A stretch of 64,000 bases of DNA from Heterodera schachtii (GCA_023374025.1 SIJG01000001.1:3990616-4054615), one strand, 5' to 3'; positions 1 to 12,913 are shown, counted from the first letter of the stretch. Notes: generated by a model from the letters alone, not told the origin. Numbers and translations are program-made.

Positions 1-337
1 CGGCTGCAAGCTAAAAAGAAAAAAAAATTTAAGGAATTTACCGTAATCAAATAATGTGAGAACTACAGTAGGGCAGCATTAAAATACGGTAAAAAAACAG
101 TGTTGGAGACGTAGCTATGGAGAATGTGTGCTCCCAAAGGTTGTTTTTTTTAATTAAAATAAATTTAAAAAAATCAAATTTGTTTCAGAACTACAGTAGG
201 ACGGCATCAGGCTAATTGTAAGTGGAATACGGTAGAAAATAGTGTGGTAGAAGTTATTATGGAGGGATGTGCCCCAAAGTATTAAAAATTTTATTAAACC
301 CAAAATAGTGGCTTCTGCCATGCTTTTTTTGCCTCAC

Positions 338-610
338 CTGTCCAATCTGCCAGTGTTCTGCTGCTTTTGCGGCCAGCAACTATTTCTGCAGTTTGGTTGT
401 GTTGCTGGTACTGCTCCATGTCGTTGTTGTTGCTGGTGTTGTTGTTGCTGTAGCAAATCCATGGACCGCGATTTTTTGCTCCCATTTTTTGTAGTTGTAC
501 ACCAATTCTGCTGCTGATGATGTTGCTGATCACCATGCTCATTAGCATAATTGAAGTTGTTGCTGCTGATGTAATTTGCCGTCGGCTGTCTGCGTCATTA
601 AGCCATTTTT
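338..610 (-). CDS. Possible Q/N-rich exon running toward the left edge
   Basis: On the minus strand a stretch rich in CAA/CAG/AAC ends at a good donor (GGACAG|GTGAGG, exon end 338). One frame reads Asn/Thr-rich, another Gln-rich with KKSRSMDLL. Several acceptors (about 597-655) are possible and the frame cannot be fixed, because CAN repeats look coding in all frames. It could be a further exon of the 991-2392 transcript, continuing beyond position 1. Confidence 0.3.
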
Positions 611-743
611 CTTCTTTTGGCATTATGTTGCTGATCTGCGCATTGAAAATTTGTTGAAATGTTGGCATAAATTTTGTTAAAATATTGAAAATCACCGGCG
701 ACGCCTATTGGCGCCTCACAATTTGGGAGAAAATCAAAATGGT

Positions 744-815
744 GTTCCCGTAGCTCAGTCGGTTAGATAATTCCACTGTGTGGAAGGGCGGTGGTCGAGT
801 CCCATCCGGCGAGTA
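744..815 (+). repeat. tRNA-derived sequence (degenerate tRNA or SINE head)
   Basis: An A-box-like TAGCTCAGTCGG (751-762), a 4-bp hairpin TTCC/GGAA around 771-786 and a B-box-like GGTCGAGTCCC (about 793-803) are spaced as in a tRNA. The acceptor stem does not pair and U33 is missing, so this is not a working tRNA. A tRNA-derived SINE head is the likeliest reading. Confidence 0.5.
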
Positions 816-990
816 ACCTTGTAGGGGATCTAGGCCATGAAAAGCCCTGGATTTTTTTCCTGGTTTTTGTCCATAATTTCAGATTTAACATTGACCCGAG
901 GTCCAGGATTTTTCAAAAAAAATTGGACCTTATTTGTTTATTAAATAAATTTGAATTAAAAATCGTTTCATTCGCCCAATTTATTCCCAT

Positions 991-2392
991 TTAGAAATTC
1001 GAATAATTCCTACCAAGGCACACACGTCGCAATTTGTTGTTCAACTGCAGCTCGTCCTGGCACTGCTCGTTGCCGTCCTGCTTGTGCTGCTCCTTCTTGC
1101 TTCGATCGTCGCCCTCCTCCGACAGAATAAGAGCACTGATCAGCGCGTCAAGCAACGAGTTGCGCTGCCGGCTGGCCCGTGCCATGGCACGCTCGTTCCG
1201 CTCAAGCCCATGCGCGAGCCGTTCAGCCAGGAACATGCCCAGTCTCCGCTCGCCTTTGCCGCCGTCCAGTCGCTCAAGCGTGTCCTTGTGCCGCAACGGC
1301 ACCGACCCATTGCCGACGGCCAATTCAGTACTTTGGTCATCATTCTCCATGGACCACGAATCGACCAACTGAAGTTCAAGCTGTTCAGCAGCCGCACCCA
1401 TCGACGACTGTTCATCATCAGCATCATCATCGTCGTCGTCGTCGTCGTCGTCCATTTTTCCGCTGGACAATTCGCGCATCATTAACGACAGGTGGTTGTT
1501 GTCCGGTTGGCCTGGGAGCGACTCGCGCGCCGGGCAAAGCCCGCCGGGTGATCCCCAGCGCTGGCTTACTGTAGCAATGTTTTCGTTGTTGTTGTTGTTT
1601 TTGTTGTTGGCGATATGTGCCAGTGATTGATGGTGTTCATCAATAACAGTAGAAGATGGCTCTGTGTTGCATAAAATGTTGGGTACGGTAATAATTATCG
1701 TACCCTCCTCATAAAAAATATTTGGTATTTTTTTGAAAATAAGAACGAAATTACGTCCTAAATAAAAATAATAAAAAAGAAATTGCATAGGCAAATTTTC
1801 ATAGGGAATTTTATAAATTTTTATTTCGGTTTTAAAAAAATTTAAAGTTTTGTTTTGGTTTCGAAAAAATTGGTTTTAGCAACCAAAGGCCCTAAGAATT
1901 GGTTGGAGGCGTGGGTTTCGATTCCCACCCAAGGCCTAGACGGACGGCCCAAAATCACTTTGTAAACATGGTATTTCGCACTCACCATGATCGTCGATAT
2001 ATTCAAGATGTTCAGGAACAGTTGCCGCCACATTGCCCACGGCATCGGCAAGTGACCGTGCCAAATTGGCCAACTTTTGCTGTTGGCAAATGCCATCCTC
2101 CGCCAATGATGACAACGACGTCGCCAACAGTTTTGGCCGATTGTTATTGTTGTTGTCGTCGGGCTGTTCAGCGAGTTCGACGAAATGGCGGTAGTCGCTG
2201 CGCGAGTTCACCACGACGACGAACGGCGACTGTTGGGACAGCGAGTGGGGCACCGCGGTCGCTGCCGCAGTCGCTGACGCTGCCAGCATCGCGGTGCGCT
2301 CGCTGGGCACGCCGCAGAATGTGGGCGACAACAGTGCGCCAAACGAACGCTTTGCCATCGCTGACGAAGACGGAGGCGGTGGTCGATAGGTT
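991..2392 (-). CDS. Low-complexity coding exons: GPCR cytoplasmic tail or separate protein
   Basis: Two exons, 1986-2392 and 991-1661 (stop TAA 991-993), joined in phase through donor ATG|GTGAGT and acceptor ACACAG. They encode a Pro/Ser start (TYRPPPPSSS), an Ala/Ser-rich stretch, DDNNNNN, a run of ten Asp from a GAC repeat at about 1428-1455, and a charged C-terminus. There are no TM segments or known domains. Two readings are possible. (a) The acceptor at 2393 joins the GPCR donor after 4767; phase matches (2 nt + 1 nt) and the receptor becomes about 780 aa. (b) The same acceptor takes a spliced leader and translation starts at ATG 2356-2358, giving about 347 aa. The last exon also has a donor (CTTG|GTAGG, after 1014) that would lead to exon-like sequence at 338-610. 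I cannot decide between these from sequence alone. Confidence 0.6.
1905..1945 (+). repeat. tRNA T-arm/B-box-like fragment in intron
   Basis: GTGGG and CCCAC (1911-1928) flank a TTTCGATT loop, giving a T-arm-like hairpin with B-box character. It is followed by a GGCC...GGCC hairpin. No A-box is seen upstream. It lies in the 1662-1985 intron. Confidence 0.3.
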
Positions 2393-2550
2393 CTGTGAAT
2401 TTAGTGAATTTTGTGGAAAAATTTTAGAAAATAATATCAAAATTCGAATTTAATTAATGGGCATAATTTTCTTTAAAATTTCAATGGCATTTTTTTGGTT
2501 GTTGAAAAGAGGCCCTGATAAATTCATTAAGCCATCATTAAGATGAGGAC

Positions 2551-2663
2551 TATGGATGTGCCGGGTCAAGAAAAAAAAAGCTGGTGGGGACCAGGGACTG
2601 GCACGGAATTCCGATTTTCGAAAATTTTTGGGGCCTCGGAATGCCATCCCTGGTGGGGACTAT
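2551..2663. repeat. Foldback (inverted-repeat) element
   Basis: The left arm GGGGACCAGGGACTGGCAC is mirrored by a right arm TGCCATCCCTGGTGGGGAC. A centre of about 70 nt carries CGATTTTCGAAAAT. The arms are imperfect. It sits in the 2393-4766 interval. Confidence 0.5.
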
Positions 2664-4109
2664 TACTCTAAACAAAACAATTGAAATGAGATAGATTATT
2701 AATTCGAGAATTTCAAGATTTTGTGGGTTTGGATTAGGGTTGCCTTCCCGACCTCCGGGGAGAGAAAAGTCGGGAATTGGCGCGAAAATTCCCGACGCAA
2801 AAATTGTCGGGCAACAACAATACCCTCGTTGGGGAGGAAATTTACCTCCGATGTTAAAATTAATATTGGGTTTTTGCTTGAAGAAACCTCCGGCAATTAT
2901 TTCGGATTTAATTTTTGTAAAAATTAAATGATAAAAATTCATAATTATTTTAATTTTTATATAATTAAGTCACAAAAAAGAAATTGAAAATTATAGCACA
3001 AACGAATGGACAAAAAGTGAAAGAAAATATATTAAAAAATAATAATAAAACAAATCAAAATCAAATCAAATCAATCAAACACAGAAAAGTGCCACAATAA
3101 AAAACAAAACAATAAGAAAAAATGAATGAGAAAAAAAAATGATTTAAAAATATATTATTTTTATTAAAAATAATTAAAAAATGGCACGAATCATTGCACA
3201 AATCGGACTCTGATCGCCTTCATGCTCGAGTATTGTTTTGGCATTCGTCGCAATGTTTGTTGGCCTTGTGCCGTCGTCGTCGTCGTGCCGTCAGGCGCCG
3301 ATGATTTCGGCATCACTTTTTTGGCAGCTTCACCAGAAGCCTGTACATAAGCTGGTGATCAGTGTTTTTCCGAGTGATCATTTTCGCTTGGCAAAACATG
3401 ATCAATTTTTGTCCATTCGATCTGATCACTAATAATCAGTAAAAAAGTTTTATTGCCTCATGCTGTTTGATCAAATTGGCATCACTAATTTTAATTTTAT
3501 CTATCTGATCAAAGGCCCAAGCTTAATCAACGCAATAAAGTAAATTTTGGCTTCATTTAGCTCAAATTTTGTCATAATTTTGTAAAAATATGGATAAAAT
3601 CCATCAAAATAAACAAATTATGCTTATAAGTTTCCTTAAAAACAATCAATTTTTTAGTTTTTGATATCATTCGATAGCAATAAATGTTTTCTATTAGCTT
3701 AGAATTTTGAAGGCTATTGAGAAACACTTAGGAAAATGATATCATTCGATCAACAAAAAAAAAACGGTTTGATCAGCAGTAATAGCAGATACAACACCTG
3801 AACAGGCACCACTGTGTGGGTGCCGTTGTTGTTGGACGCCGTGTCGCAGCGGCGGTTTTGGCATTTTGGCGGCTTTTCACCTTTATCAGAAAAAAACACC
3901 AATCTGATCACACCACTAATCACACTGATAATAATCACCATCAGGAGATGATGATGGTGATGAAATGGACATCGGACGAGATGAAGATGATGATCTGCTG
4001 GTGACAAAAAGGCACAGAAATGAAAAAAACAGAAAAATGAAAGAATTCAAAAATGAATGGCAAAGTGCCAAAAAAGTTTTGACAAAACACCAAACTTTCT
4101 TGTCAATTA

Positions 4110-4395
4110 ATTGTTGATAACTAAGTAATTTTCTGATCAGCTTTCACTCATATTAGTTCTTTGGTGAGATGACGGAACTGATAAATATTTCTGATCAGCA
4201 TTCTTACAATTATCGGGAAAGGGAAGAGCGGAACTGATCAAGTTGCTGAGTAATTTTCTGATCAAGTCTCGTCTAATTTGTTAGTTGGGGGTAGCGGTAC
4301 TGATCAGTGCTAAATTTCTGATAAACTTTTCATACCATATTGGAAAAGGGGAGCGGATTTGATCAACTGGTAAATAATTTTACGATCAGATATCC
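4110..4395. repeat. Degenerate tandem repeat, about 62-68 bp, rich in TGATCA
   Basis: Four units can be laid out by their shared start (AATTTTCTGATCAG / ATTTCTGATCAGC / AATTTTCTGATCAAG / AATTTCTGATAAAC), each followed by a GGGGNAGCGGNACTGATC block. It is intronic if the receptor tail model is right, otherwise intergenic. Confidence 0.55.
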
Positions 4396-4747
4396 GTCTT
4401 GGGCATATGCCATGATCAATGCCAAATTTAAATTCTGGGACCATGACATTATATATTATTTCACCATCTTCTCACCTAAGCGTCCATCCTGGTTTGGCAT
4501 TTTCGGTTTGCACGGAACTGAAAGAAAACAAACGGTTGAATTACCAATTAATTGGCACCCATTTTCAAAAATTCGATTCGAGAAAATGAAACCGAGATTC
4601 TCAAATAGCTGTGCCCGTACCGGCCGTGATCTGGATCTTTCATCCAATAAGTGATCAAAAAACGTCTAGTTTAATCACAAAAAGTGCCAGAACCGCCGGC
4701 TGGCACTAAGCCATCCGGCACCAATTTTGTATGCCATTCTATGCCAT

Positions 4748-7700
4748 TCATTCATTCATTTTCCACCTGTTCGCCTCGGTCATGCAACCGGCGCCGTACG
4801 AGGACTTGTGCAGCAGCACACTGCCGCCGGAGGACGACTCAGCGCCGGGCTGTGTCCGCCGGCTGGCCCGGCCGTAGATGGACGAGTGAATGCCGCCGAA
4901 CCGACTGAGGCCGGCCGCGTCGCCGACACAACAAGCCCAATTCAAACAGTCGGCAATGGCACGGATCAGCTGCGCTCGCATGTCTTTGTTCAGCGAAAAG
5001 TAGATCACCTGTAGAGCGGAGGCTGATCAATTTGATACTGATTGAAATTTTTTTAAAAATGCGAAATTTAAATTTCGGTAAAAAAGCATTTGAAATTTTT
5101 AAAAAATCAGTAAAAAGGCTAACAAAAATTTAAATTTTGTAAAATTTGATTTAAAAAATTCTCATATTTTTTGACCTGATACAGAGATGTCTTAATAAAT
5201 TTTTCATATGACCCAGAAATTTAGTAAGAAAATCAAAAAAATGTGCCAAAATTTGTTTAAAATTGGCATAAAAAATGCCAAAAATAAATCGTTCTTTTTT
5301 TCATTTAAATGTGAAATTATTCTCCATTTTACGGGATTGATCATGTGTGTGGTGGAATAAAAGAACGAGTTGAACAGCACCAGCCATTTATTGGACACAT
5401 TGAACACATGGTAAAGCAAATAATAGGCTAAAATTGGTGAGGAAATATTAAAAAATCGAAACAAAAATTATTTTACCAGACATGTACAGGTAGAAGATGA
5501 TGGCCACAACAGAAATCTAAACAAATTCAATTTTTGATTAAATTTATTTCAAAAAAAATGCATAAATTTGGGATAAAGTTTGTTAGAAATCCGATGCATT
5601 ATCGTATTTTATGCATTATCGTATCTTATTTTTTTAAATACAGTATCTTTTATAAATAAGTTTTCGTTTCAAAACTTTTGCGCACTTGATACGCTCAGAT
5701 AAGCACGAAAAACGCGTTTTCCGCTTTGTTTGGGGTGTCTATGATGACTTTATAATGCCTAACTTTGCCTATTTTGGACTTTTTGTGCTTAATGCCTAAA
5801 TGCCTATTTTTGTGCCTATTTCGCCATTTTTGACGCCTTTTTCAGGATTTTCGGAAAAATCCATAACAAAAATGCAATAAAAATGAAAAATACACCCCTA
5901 AGAAACGACTTGAAATTTTTTTAGAAAATACACCCCTAAGAATTAAAAAAAATTTCACAAAAATTGATCCTCAAAATTCAATTATTTTTTCTTAATAAAA
6001 ATTTTTGGTTTAAATAATTATTTTTATCGAAAACAACCTTAAAACAATAGAAATATGGGCAAAATAAGTTTTTTGATTAATTTTTACGTGTTTTGCTACC
6101 TAAAAGCTTTAATAAAAAATTTTTTTTGCCTATTTTAGTGCCTATTTGAGGATTTTTGTGCCTATTTAATGCCTATTTTGCGATTTTTTGTGCCTAAAAA
6201 TGGAAGCCCTACAAATGACCTAGAAATTCCTTTTGATAATTTTCAAAATATTATTAGGAAAAGTCAAAGATTTTTATGTAAAAATAAAATCTTGGATGTG
6301 AAAATTTGTCGAGTAATTAAAAAGGTGAAAAAATTTGAAAAAAGATTTTTTCTAAACAAATTACGTAATTATGTCAAAAAATAAATAATTAAAAAGTGCC
6401 GTTCAATTTGTTTTTACCTGAAAAAGAATTCGCTGCTGTTGCCGATTTGCTCGCCGTGTCGCCACTTCGTTCACCTCCGTGCTGACATGCTTAACGCAAT
6501 TAAATTTTTATTACCGCTTTTTTTTTAAATTTTGATTCCAAAATGGTCCCGAAAATTTGAAATTTTCAAAAAATTGCAAAAAATTTTCGCGTAAAAGTGG
6601 GCCGAAATTTTCCCACTGAATTTTTTCTACCTTCGATCCCATGCGCATTGACATTTCCAACAGCATTGTGCTTGCCCTGAAGATGTGAGAGAATAAATTT
6701 TAAAAAAATATATTTTCTTGGCGAAATGTTACAAAAAAAAAATACTTCAAACATTGAAAGAGATTTAGAGCGCAAAAATTACAGTGCGGAAAAGCGGTGG
6801 AAAAAGAAAGTGCGAAAATAGCAAAAGCGGAAAAGAAAAAAAAACAGTGTGAGAGAAAAGCACAGACATACACAGACAGACAGACACAAAAAAAAGGATA
6901 AGCATTTTTTAACCTATTGATCAAAAACGATCAACCGATCAATCCAATTAGTTTGTCAATCAATTATTGATCGCGTTACTGATCAATCAATAATAAGCTA
7001 GCGAATCGGCAAGCTTATCGAGCACAAATGTTTTAATACATCACTAATTAATTTATTGATTGATCATTATCGATCGATGAAGCAACCATTTTCAATCAAT
7101 AAAAACATATTCCTTTTAATAAATATAATAATTCCATGTTTTACTACACATATATATATGCATAAAATATGCTGTAGTAGTACTAGTACTACAGTATGTA
7201 TATGTATGTACATGGTCTGCTGTTGCTGCTGTTGGTGCGGCTGATGCGAAACGGTCCGTTGTGCCGCCACCCTTTTCGGCACCCTTTTGATGTTGCCGCC
7301 CCTCAGCGGGGGCAGGGAAAAGCGTCTGGCAAATGGTGCAACATAAAAGTGTGTGTGATTTGGTGGTGCAAAAAGAGGGGGTGAAAGTGGTGAAATAGTG
7401 AAGGAAAAAGAAGGGAAAAGAAAAAAAGGGAAAGGAAAGGGTAGGGAAAAGTGCATTTAAATTGAATTTTGAATTAATTTGACCGTTTTTTAGCTAAAAG
7501 GTGGGGTTAACCATTCGCTAATTACCCCCCTAATTGAAACAATGGATTACTGCAAAATGAGCCCAAAAGATGAAAATTGAATTTAAAATTTATCTTTTTA
7601 AAATATTTTTTAACCTATAATTGCGGGAAAACGTTTGAATTTTTTTTTAACTTTTCTTTAAGCTTTTTTGAATTTTTTTCGCCAAATTTTCTTTTTATTT

Positions 7701-10700
7701 TTCGAAAAGTCCGTATTTGGCACTTCCCATACGAACATAGGCCCAATTTAGTGATAAGCTGATAACTGTTGTATTGATCAGTAGTACCTTCGGATCATCG
7801 CTCCTGACCCGGCACCAGACTTTGCAGTGGACGCAGATTGACGGCTTAACACAGAATAAGCATTGATCAGCGGCAGAGAAAAAAAGGGGGAGGAGAGAGA
7901 GAGAAAGTGTGTGTATCGGATGAGGAGGGCAGCAGAGAACATAAAGACAGAGAGAGAGGGAGGGGGGAGAGTGTGGCAAGAAATAGTGTGTGAAAAAGTG
8001 TGGCGGGCGGAGCCGAAACGAGACGGTTAGAGAGGCGTTAGAGCATTTTTTTTGTTAGTTGTTAATTTTATGTAGCAGTTTTTTAAAAATTAACCAATTA
8101 AAATAAAACAAATAAATGATTTAGAGCAATTTTGAGGATTTTTCTAAAATTATATTTTTTTTAAATATAAAAATTTTGAAAAATATTTATAAATTTTTTT
8201 TGAAATTACGGAAGAAAAACAAATACATAAAAACCCAACCGACCCCAATTAGAATTAATTAAGCCCTCATTAAAAATAAAATTAATTAAAACACTTCACA
8301 TTTTCAGTGCCATTTTCCGCTTGTGCCGCCTGTACAATTGAATGAAAGTGATCGGATTGGAGATGGAAAGGACGGCCAATGTGCACAGTTCCAACGGCGT
8401 ATAGGTCAGCTTGAACAGATTGGCGCCCCACAGCGGACTTTTGACACGATCACCTGACAAGACAAAAAAACAAAATTAAATTTTCAAATTTGGCATAATG
8501 CACATTATGGCAAAACTCAAATCGAATTTTATAACACCTCAAAATAATTAGGAAAAATAAATTTATTTAATACACTTCATCTACTGGCCCAATCAATTGC
8601 GATAATGTGAATTATCGGAAAAAGATCGGATGAGAAATTCGAAATCGAGCCTATGTGCGAATGAATGGAATTAAATCCCGAACCAAATCAATTTTCATCC
8701 TTTAATGGCTCCAATCAAAAATCTCTTACAATATTTTCCGGTCTCTCTTCGTCCCACTATTTAGGAGACAAATTTGCCATGGGCGTCTGATCAGAGATTG
8801 CTTTTATCAATTTTAAATCGAATTTTCGATAGCTTTAATCCCACCACAAGCTCAATTCTATCTGTCACTACCGTACACTTGCGTCTACCGTACTTTGGGA
8901 CTCAAATTCGCCGTAGCCAAATGTGTAAAAATGGGACTCAGCCAGCGGACTGATCAGGCAACAGAAGCGGGCCAATATGTATACGGTATTCAGTGTCGAA
9001 AATGTGGCCCAACAAAATGTAGTGAACAGTTTTGCGCGTCGTACCGTAATCAACTGACTGTACTGACCGTACAACCTGACAAAAGAATTGCTAGCAATTT
9101 ATAATGCAAATTTATTAATCAGGTTAAAGCATCATTAAATACCTAATTAATTGAAAATTACTCACGTTATGGCAAGAAGACGATCCAAACATATGGCGGA
9201 CATCTGTTTAGAAATACATATATAATAAAATTTGATTTTAAATTAATAAAATTAAAAATAAATTATTTTATTCATTTCTTTGTAAAAAAATTGTTCTAAT
9301 GTAAGAAAATAATTAAGTTGCAATTTTGGTTCAGAAAATAGCAGAAATTAAGTATAATTTTAATTTGTGATTAATTAAAATATCAATTTTATTAAAATAA
9401 ATATTTGATAATTTTTATTTTAAATTAAAAAATTATTTTTATTAGAGAAAAACTTTATAATAAAAATATTTTTAGGCATTGCCAATATTATAATATGTGT
9501 ATTTATTTTTTCAAATATAAAAAAATAATAATAAATTTGTCCCAAAAAATATTATGCAATTATTATATGCTCACATGTGTTAGAGTGATGCTCCTAAAAA
9601 GCAATTAAAAAAAGAAATAATTTGTCTAATTAGTGCCTAATTATTACCATGCCGTCCAATCGATTACATTAAAAATTCGGACACCAATCGATGGGATGAC
9701 AACACGACGGAGCAAAATTGGAGGATAGAAAAATGTGGTAGTGACAATGCCATGCAAAATGTCAGCCAACGCCAGGCTAAGCATTAGAACAAAACTGAAT
9801 GAACAAAAAATGATTAATTGGCGAAAATGATTTAAATTATTTCAATTCAAAGTAATTACTAATTAGATTAGGAAATTTAAAGTTAAAAAAAATCATTTTT
9901 TACAAATTTGTTTTGTCAATAATATTTTAAATTTTAAAATTATTATACGAAAATTTGAGAATAATTCAAAACATATTAAATCATAAATTTAAAAGCAAAG
10001 AATGAGATGAAAATTTGTATTAAAATTAAAAAATTTTAATAAATAACTAAACCAAAAAATATTTAAAAATTAAAATAATATAATTAAATTTAACAGAAAA
10101 AATATATTTAAATTACAATAGAAAAATTGAAAAATAATTTTGTTTTTTCATTCATTTAGTAGCAATTTAAATGTGAAAATGAAATGATTATTTCAATTTT
10201 CAAAAATAAAATATACAAAATTATTTTTTATATATATTATTTTTTTTAAATGTTCCACCTCGCCCTCTGAAGGTATCTGTTCCTCATCAGCACAACAACA
10301 AGGCAACAGTTGCCAACAATTGCCAAAGTGCCCAATGATTCCAACGCAAAAAAGACGAACTTAATTAGCATTAAATAAATTTGATGGCCATAATTTTGAA
10401 TTAATTAAATTTTCAAATTCAAATTGCTGCAGGATTTAAATGGGATTCGCTGATTTATAGTTAAATGATTATTTTCTTTTGTGGGCCAATCGTAATTTTT
10501 TGGGTAAATTTTCGGTTAAAAAAATTGGCCAAGTTTTTCGTGATGAACTCTCAGATTTGAGAAATCTTATCGAAATGGAACTAATCCCGAGAACAATCAC
10601 GAATATCCCAAATCGGGATTTCAAGGTCGGAGTTTTTGTTGGTACCAAAATTTCAACAATTTTTGAAAAGTTCAAAAGTTCTCACCAAATCGTCTACGTT

Positions 10701-10811
10701 AACCGATTTTTGTTGTAAATCCATGGTACGATTGTTGGCATCACTGCCACCGCCGCCGTCGATGAACCCTTGGCCAAAATCGTACCGTTCCTCCAGAAAC
10801 AATTTTTTCAT
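4748..10811 (-). CDS. Seven-transmembrane GPCR (rhodopsin-like/chemoreceptor-like), 12 exons including a 19-nt microexon
   Basis: Plasma-membrane receptor, ligand unknown. Exons: 10686-10811, 10259-10359, 9648-9794, 9575-9593, 9166-9203, 8894-9075 (an alternative end at 8879 keeps phase), 8300-8453, 7788-7844, 6418-6481, 5477-5516, 5333-5427, 4748-5008. This gives about 427 aa if it ends at TGA 4748-4750. TM1 starts near residue 43 (LGTLAIVGNCC), TM2 near 77 (LSLALADILHG). TM3 ends in CLDRLLAI (D138-R139, so DRL replaces DRY). TM4 follows at about 160. TM5 is around 222-246. TM6 is RILFQISVVAIIFYLY and lacks CWxP. TM7 ends in HMINPVIYF, an intact NPxxY. An Asn-rich N-terminus and a basic third loop are visible. 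The missing TM6 Trp/Pro resembles nematode chemoreceptor families more than classical peptide receptors, so the subfamily is open. A donor at 4766 may splice the tail on to 2392 (next entry). Confidence 0.85.
5690..6212. mobile_element. Copy of hAT-like non-autonomous repeat (left end degenerate)
   Basis: It carries the family hallmarks: several GCCTATTTT/TTTGTGCC blocks, two AATACACCCCTAAGAA boxes, and the terminal motif CCTAAAAATGGAAGCCCTA at the right end. The left terminal repeat is not recognisable. It lies in the GPCR intron between exons 6418-6481 and 5477-5516. Confidence 0.6.
7860..8030. repeat. GA-rich intronic tract
   Basis: Purine-rich sequence (GAGAGAGAGAAAG, AGAGAGAGGGAGG) in the GPCR intron 7845-8299. 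No gene signal is seen. Confidence 0.5.
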
Positions 10812-11029
10812 GTCGTATTATTAGTCAACAATTAACCACATGATTAGGTTTTGCCAAAAACGGTATCATTTACTGTTGCAGTTCATTACTGTAATGAGAC
10901 AAGAAATTAAAAACATATTCAAATAAAGTGAGGAAAGATGGAAAGATGAACAAAAATTTATATTATGAGCTTTTTATCCATGAATAATCTGTATAAAAAT
11001 GAAAAATTCGGATCCGAATAAAATACAAT

Positions 11030-11170
11030 AAATATATATTTCTTATTATTAAAATTTTACAGTAATTACGGTTAATAGTACTTATTCCTTAAAATACAGT
11101 CATCCCCCCCCCTTAAATTAGACTAAAATAAAGCCCCTTTTCGAGGGGGTTGAAAAATGGAGGCACCAAG
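11030..11170. mobile_element. Fragment of poly-G/C MITE family
   Basis: TACAGT, a C-run, then AAATTAGACTAAAATAAAGC, CCCC and GAGGGGGTTGAAAAATGG. The order matches the interior of the complete element at 23889-24004 read on the minus strand. Ends are not intact. Confidence 0.5.
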
Positions 11171-12913
11171 CGAATTACTTTAGGAAAATTAAAAAATTAA
11201 AAATATAAATATTAAAAAAAGATGTCTTATCCATAAATCTATTGTAAGCATTTGTATGGATTAGGCTTTTTAATCATTTCAATTTTATTAAATGCCAAAA
11301 TTGGATGCGCTTTTAATGGCATAATGCCACGTTTTTACTGACAAATGAAAGAGGCTGCCTACAATTGTTGTCCACACAAATTTGTCTGGCTTCAGATGGC
11401 CCAGGAATTGGAAAATTAAAAAACCCTAGGCCAATTAAAAAAAATTTTATAATTAGGAAAACCCATAGCAAATATTATCAACAACAGTATATAGCAGGCA
11501 GCAGCAGCAGCAGTAGGGAAAATGGGTTATGAATATGAAGGTGAAGCCGATGATTATTTGTACTTTTATGGCGGTTGTGGGAAAAGGCCACAAATGGGCA
11601 ATAAAAACGGCACGGACGGCACGGGGGGCGGGAACTTCTTTGGCACGGCCATTGCGGCAATGATGCCCTCGGGCCACCGTGCCACATTTATTTGTTTTAT
11701 GACCCCCCCCCCCCCTCGTCGCGTCGTCCCTCGGCATGGCGAACAAAAATTGGGGATGAGAAGCAAGCCAATGCAAAAATGAAATGTGCCGTGCCGATGT
11801 CCACCGAACAAAATGGGGGTGAAGGGGAGGGGGGAAGCGATAAAAATCCAATTTTCGGCGCGAAAATCGCTTCCGGCACCCCCTCACCCGGGAGCAGGGG
11901 GCAGGCAATGTGCCGAAATCTGCCAAAAAGTGAAAAGCCGCCAGTGCCGTGGCGGCGGCACGGCGCGGAATGGCTTTTCCACCGGCGAGCCAATTTTTGA
12001 TTGTGCCGCCGCCGGGGGGGGGGGGGTCGACGCGCTTTTTTTGAAGTGAACGGCGGCGACGAGGGAAAAGCGCCATTTTAGGGGAACGCAAATTTGAAAA
12101 ATGTTTTGGATGGGACAAAATTTGAATGAAGAAAATGAAAAAAAATATATATATATTTAATATTTAACCTCATGATTAAATATAAAAATGGAATTTAAAA
12201 ATCTAAAAAACTGAAAATTTTAAATTAAACGAAAATTTAAATAAAATTATAAAAATTTTTAGACAAAGTAAAATTATTTTGGTGTTTTTCGATTATATAA
12301 ATAATTATCTATTAAATAATATAAATTAATAAATTGTATAAATTATGTAAGAATGTAAACAATTAAATTTATAAAAGAAAATTTGAAAAATCTAAAATTA
12401 AAAAGTATTGAATTAAATAAAAATATTTTTATTATTGAATAATCATTTTTCATTTGTAATCATTAAAAATAATTACAGAAAATGATATTTGTTAATTTTG
12501 AGTAGAAATAAATTTAAAATAAGAAAATAATGTTTTTTCTTGTCATTTATTATTTACATTTTCCAGCAAAAAAAAAATGCTTCAAAATTTAAAAATTTAT
12601 TTTTGGGAATTTATTTATGAAATTGGGAGGAAAAATTTTAAAAAGCAAAAAACAATGGACCTATTCTCAAATACATATAATACAATATGTGCTGGATGAT
12701 GATTTAGCATCCATCGACAGCAGCAAAAGCGGGGAAAAAAAATCTCACGCCCAATGAATCATAAAATTTAGGAAGAAAAAAATGGATGAATGAATGAATG
12801 GATGGGAAAAAGGGTGATGAATGAACAATAATAATGAAAATGAATGATATTGGATGACATTTTGACAAAAATAAAATCATTCATAATTATATATTTAAAA
12901 ATAAATAAAATAA

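Noticed and set aside
744..815. Functional tRNA gene
   Set aside because: Acceptor stem does not pair and the anticodon loop lacks U33, so a tRNA-derived repeat is preferred.
11453..12118. 221-aa Arg/Pro-rich frame, minus strand
   Set aside because: GC-rich island with homopolymers, overlapping frames on both strands, no conserved motif and no splice context.
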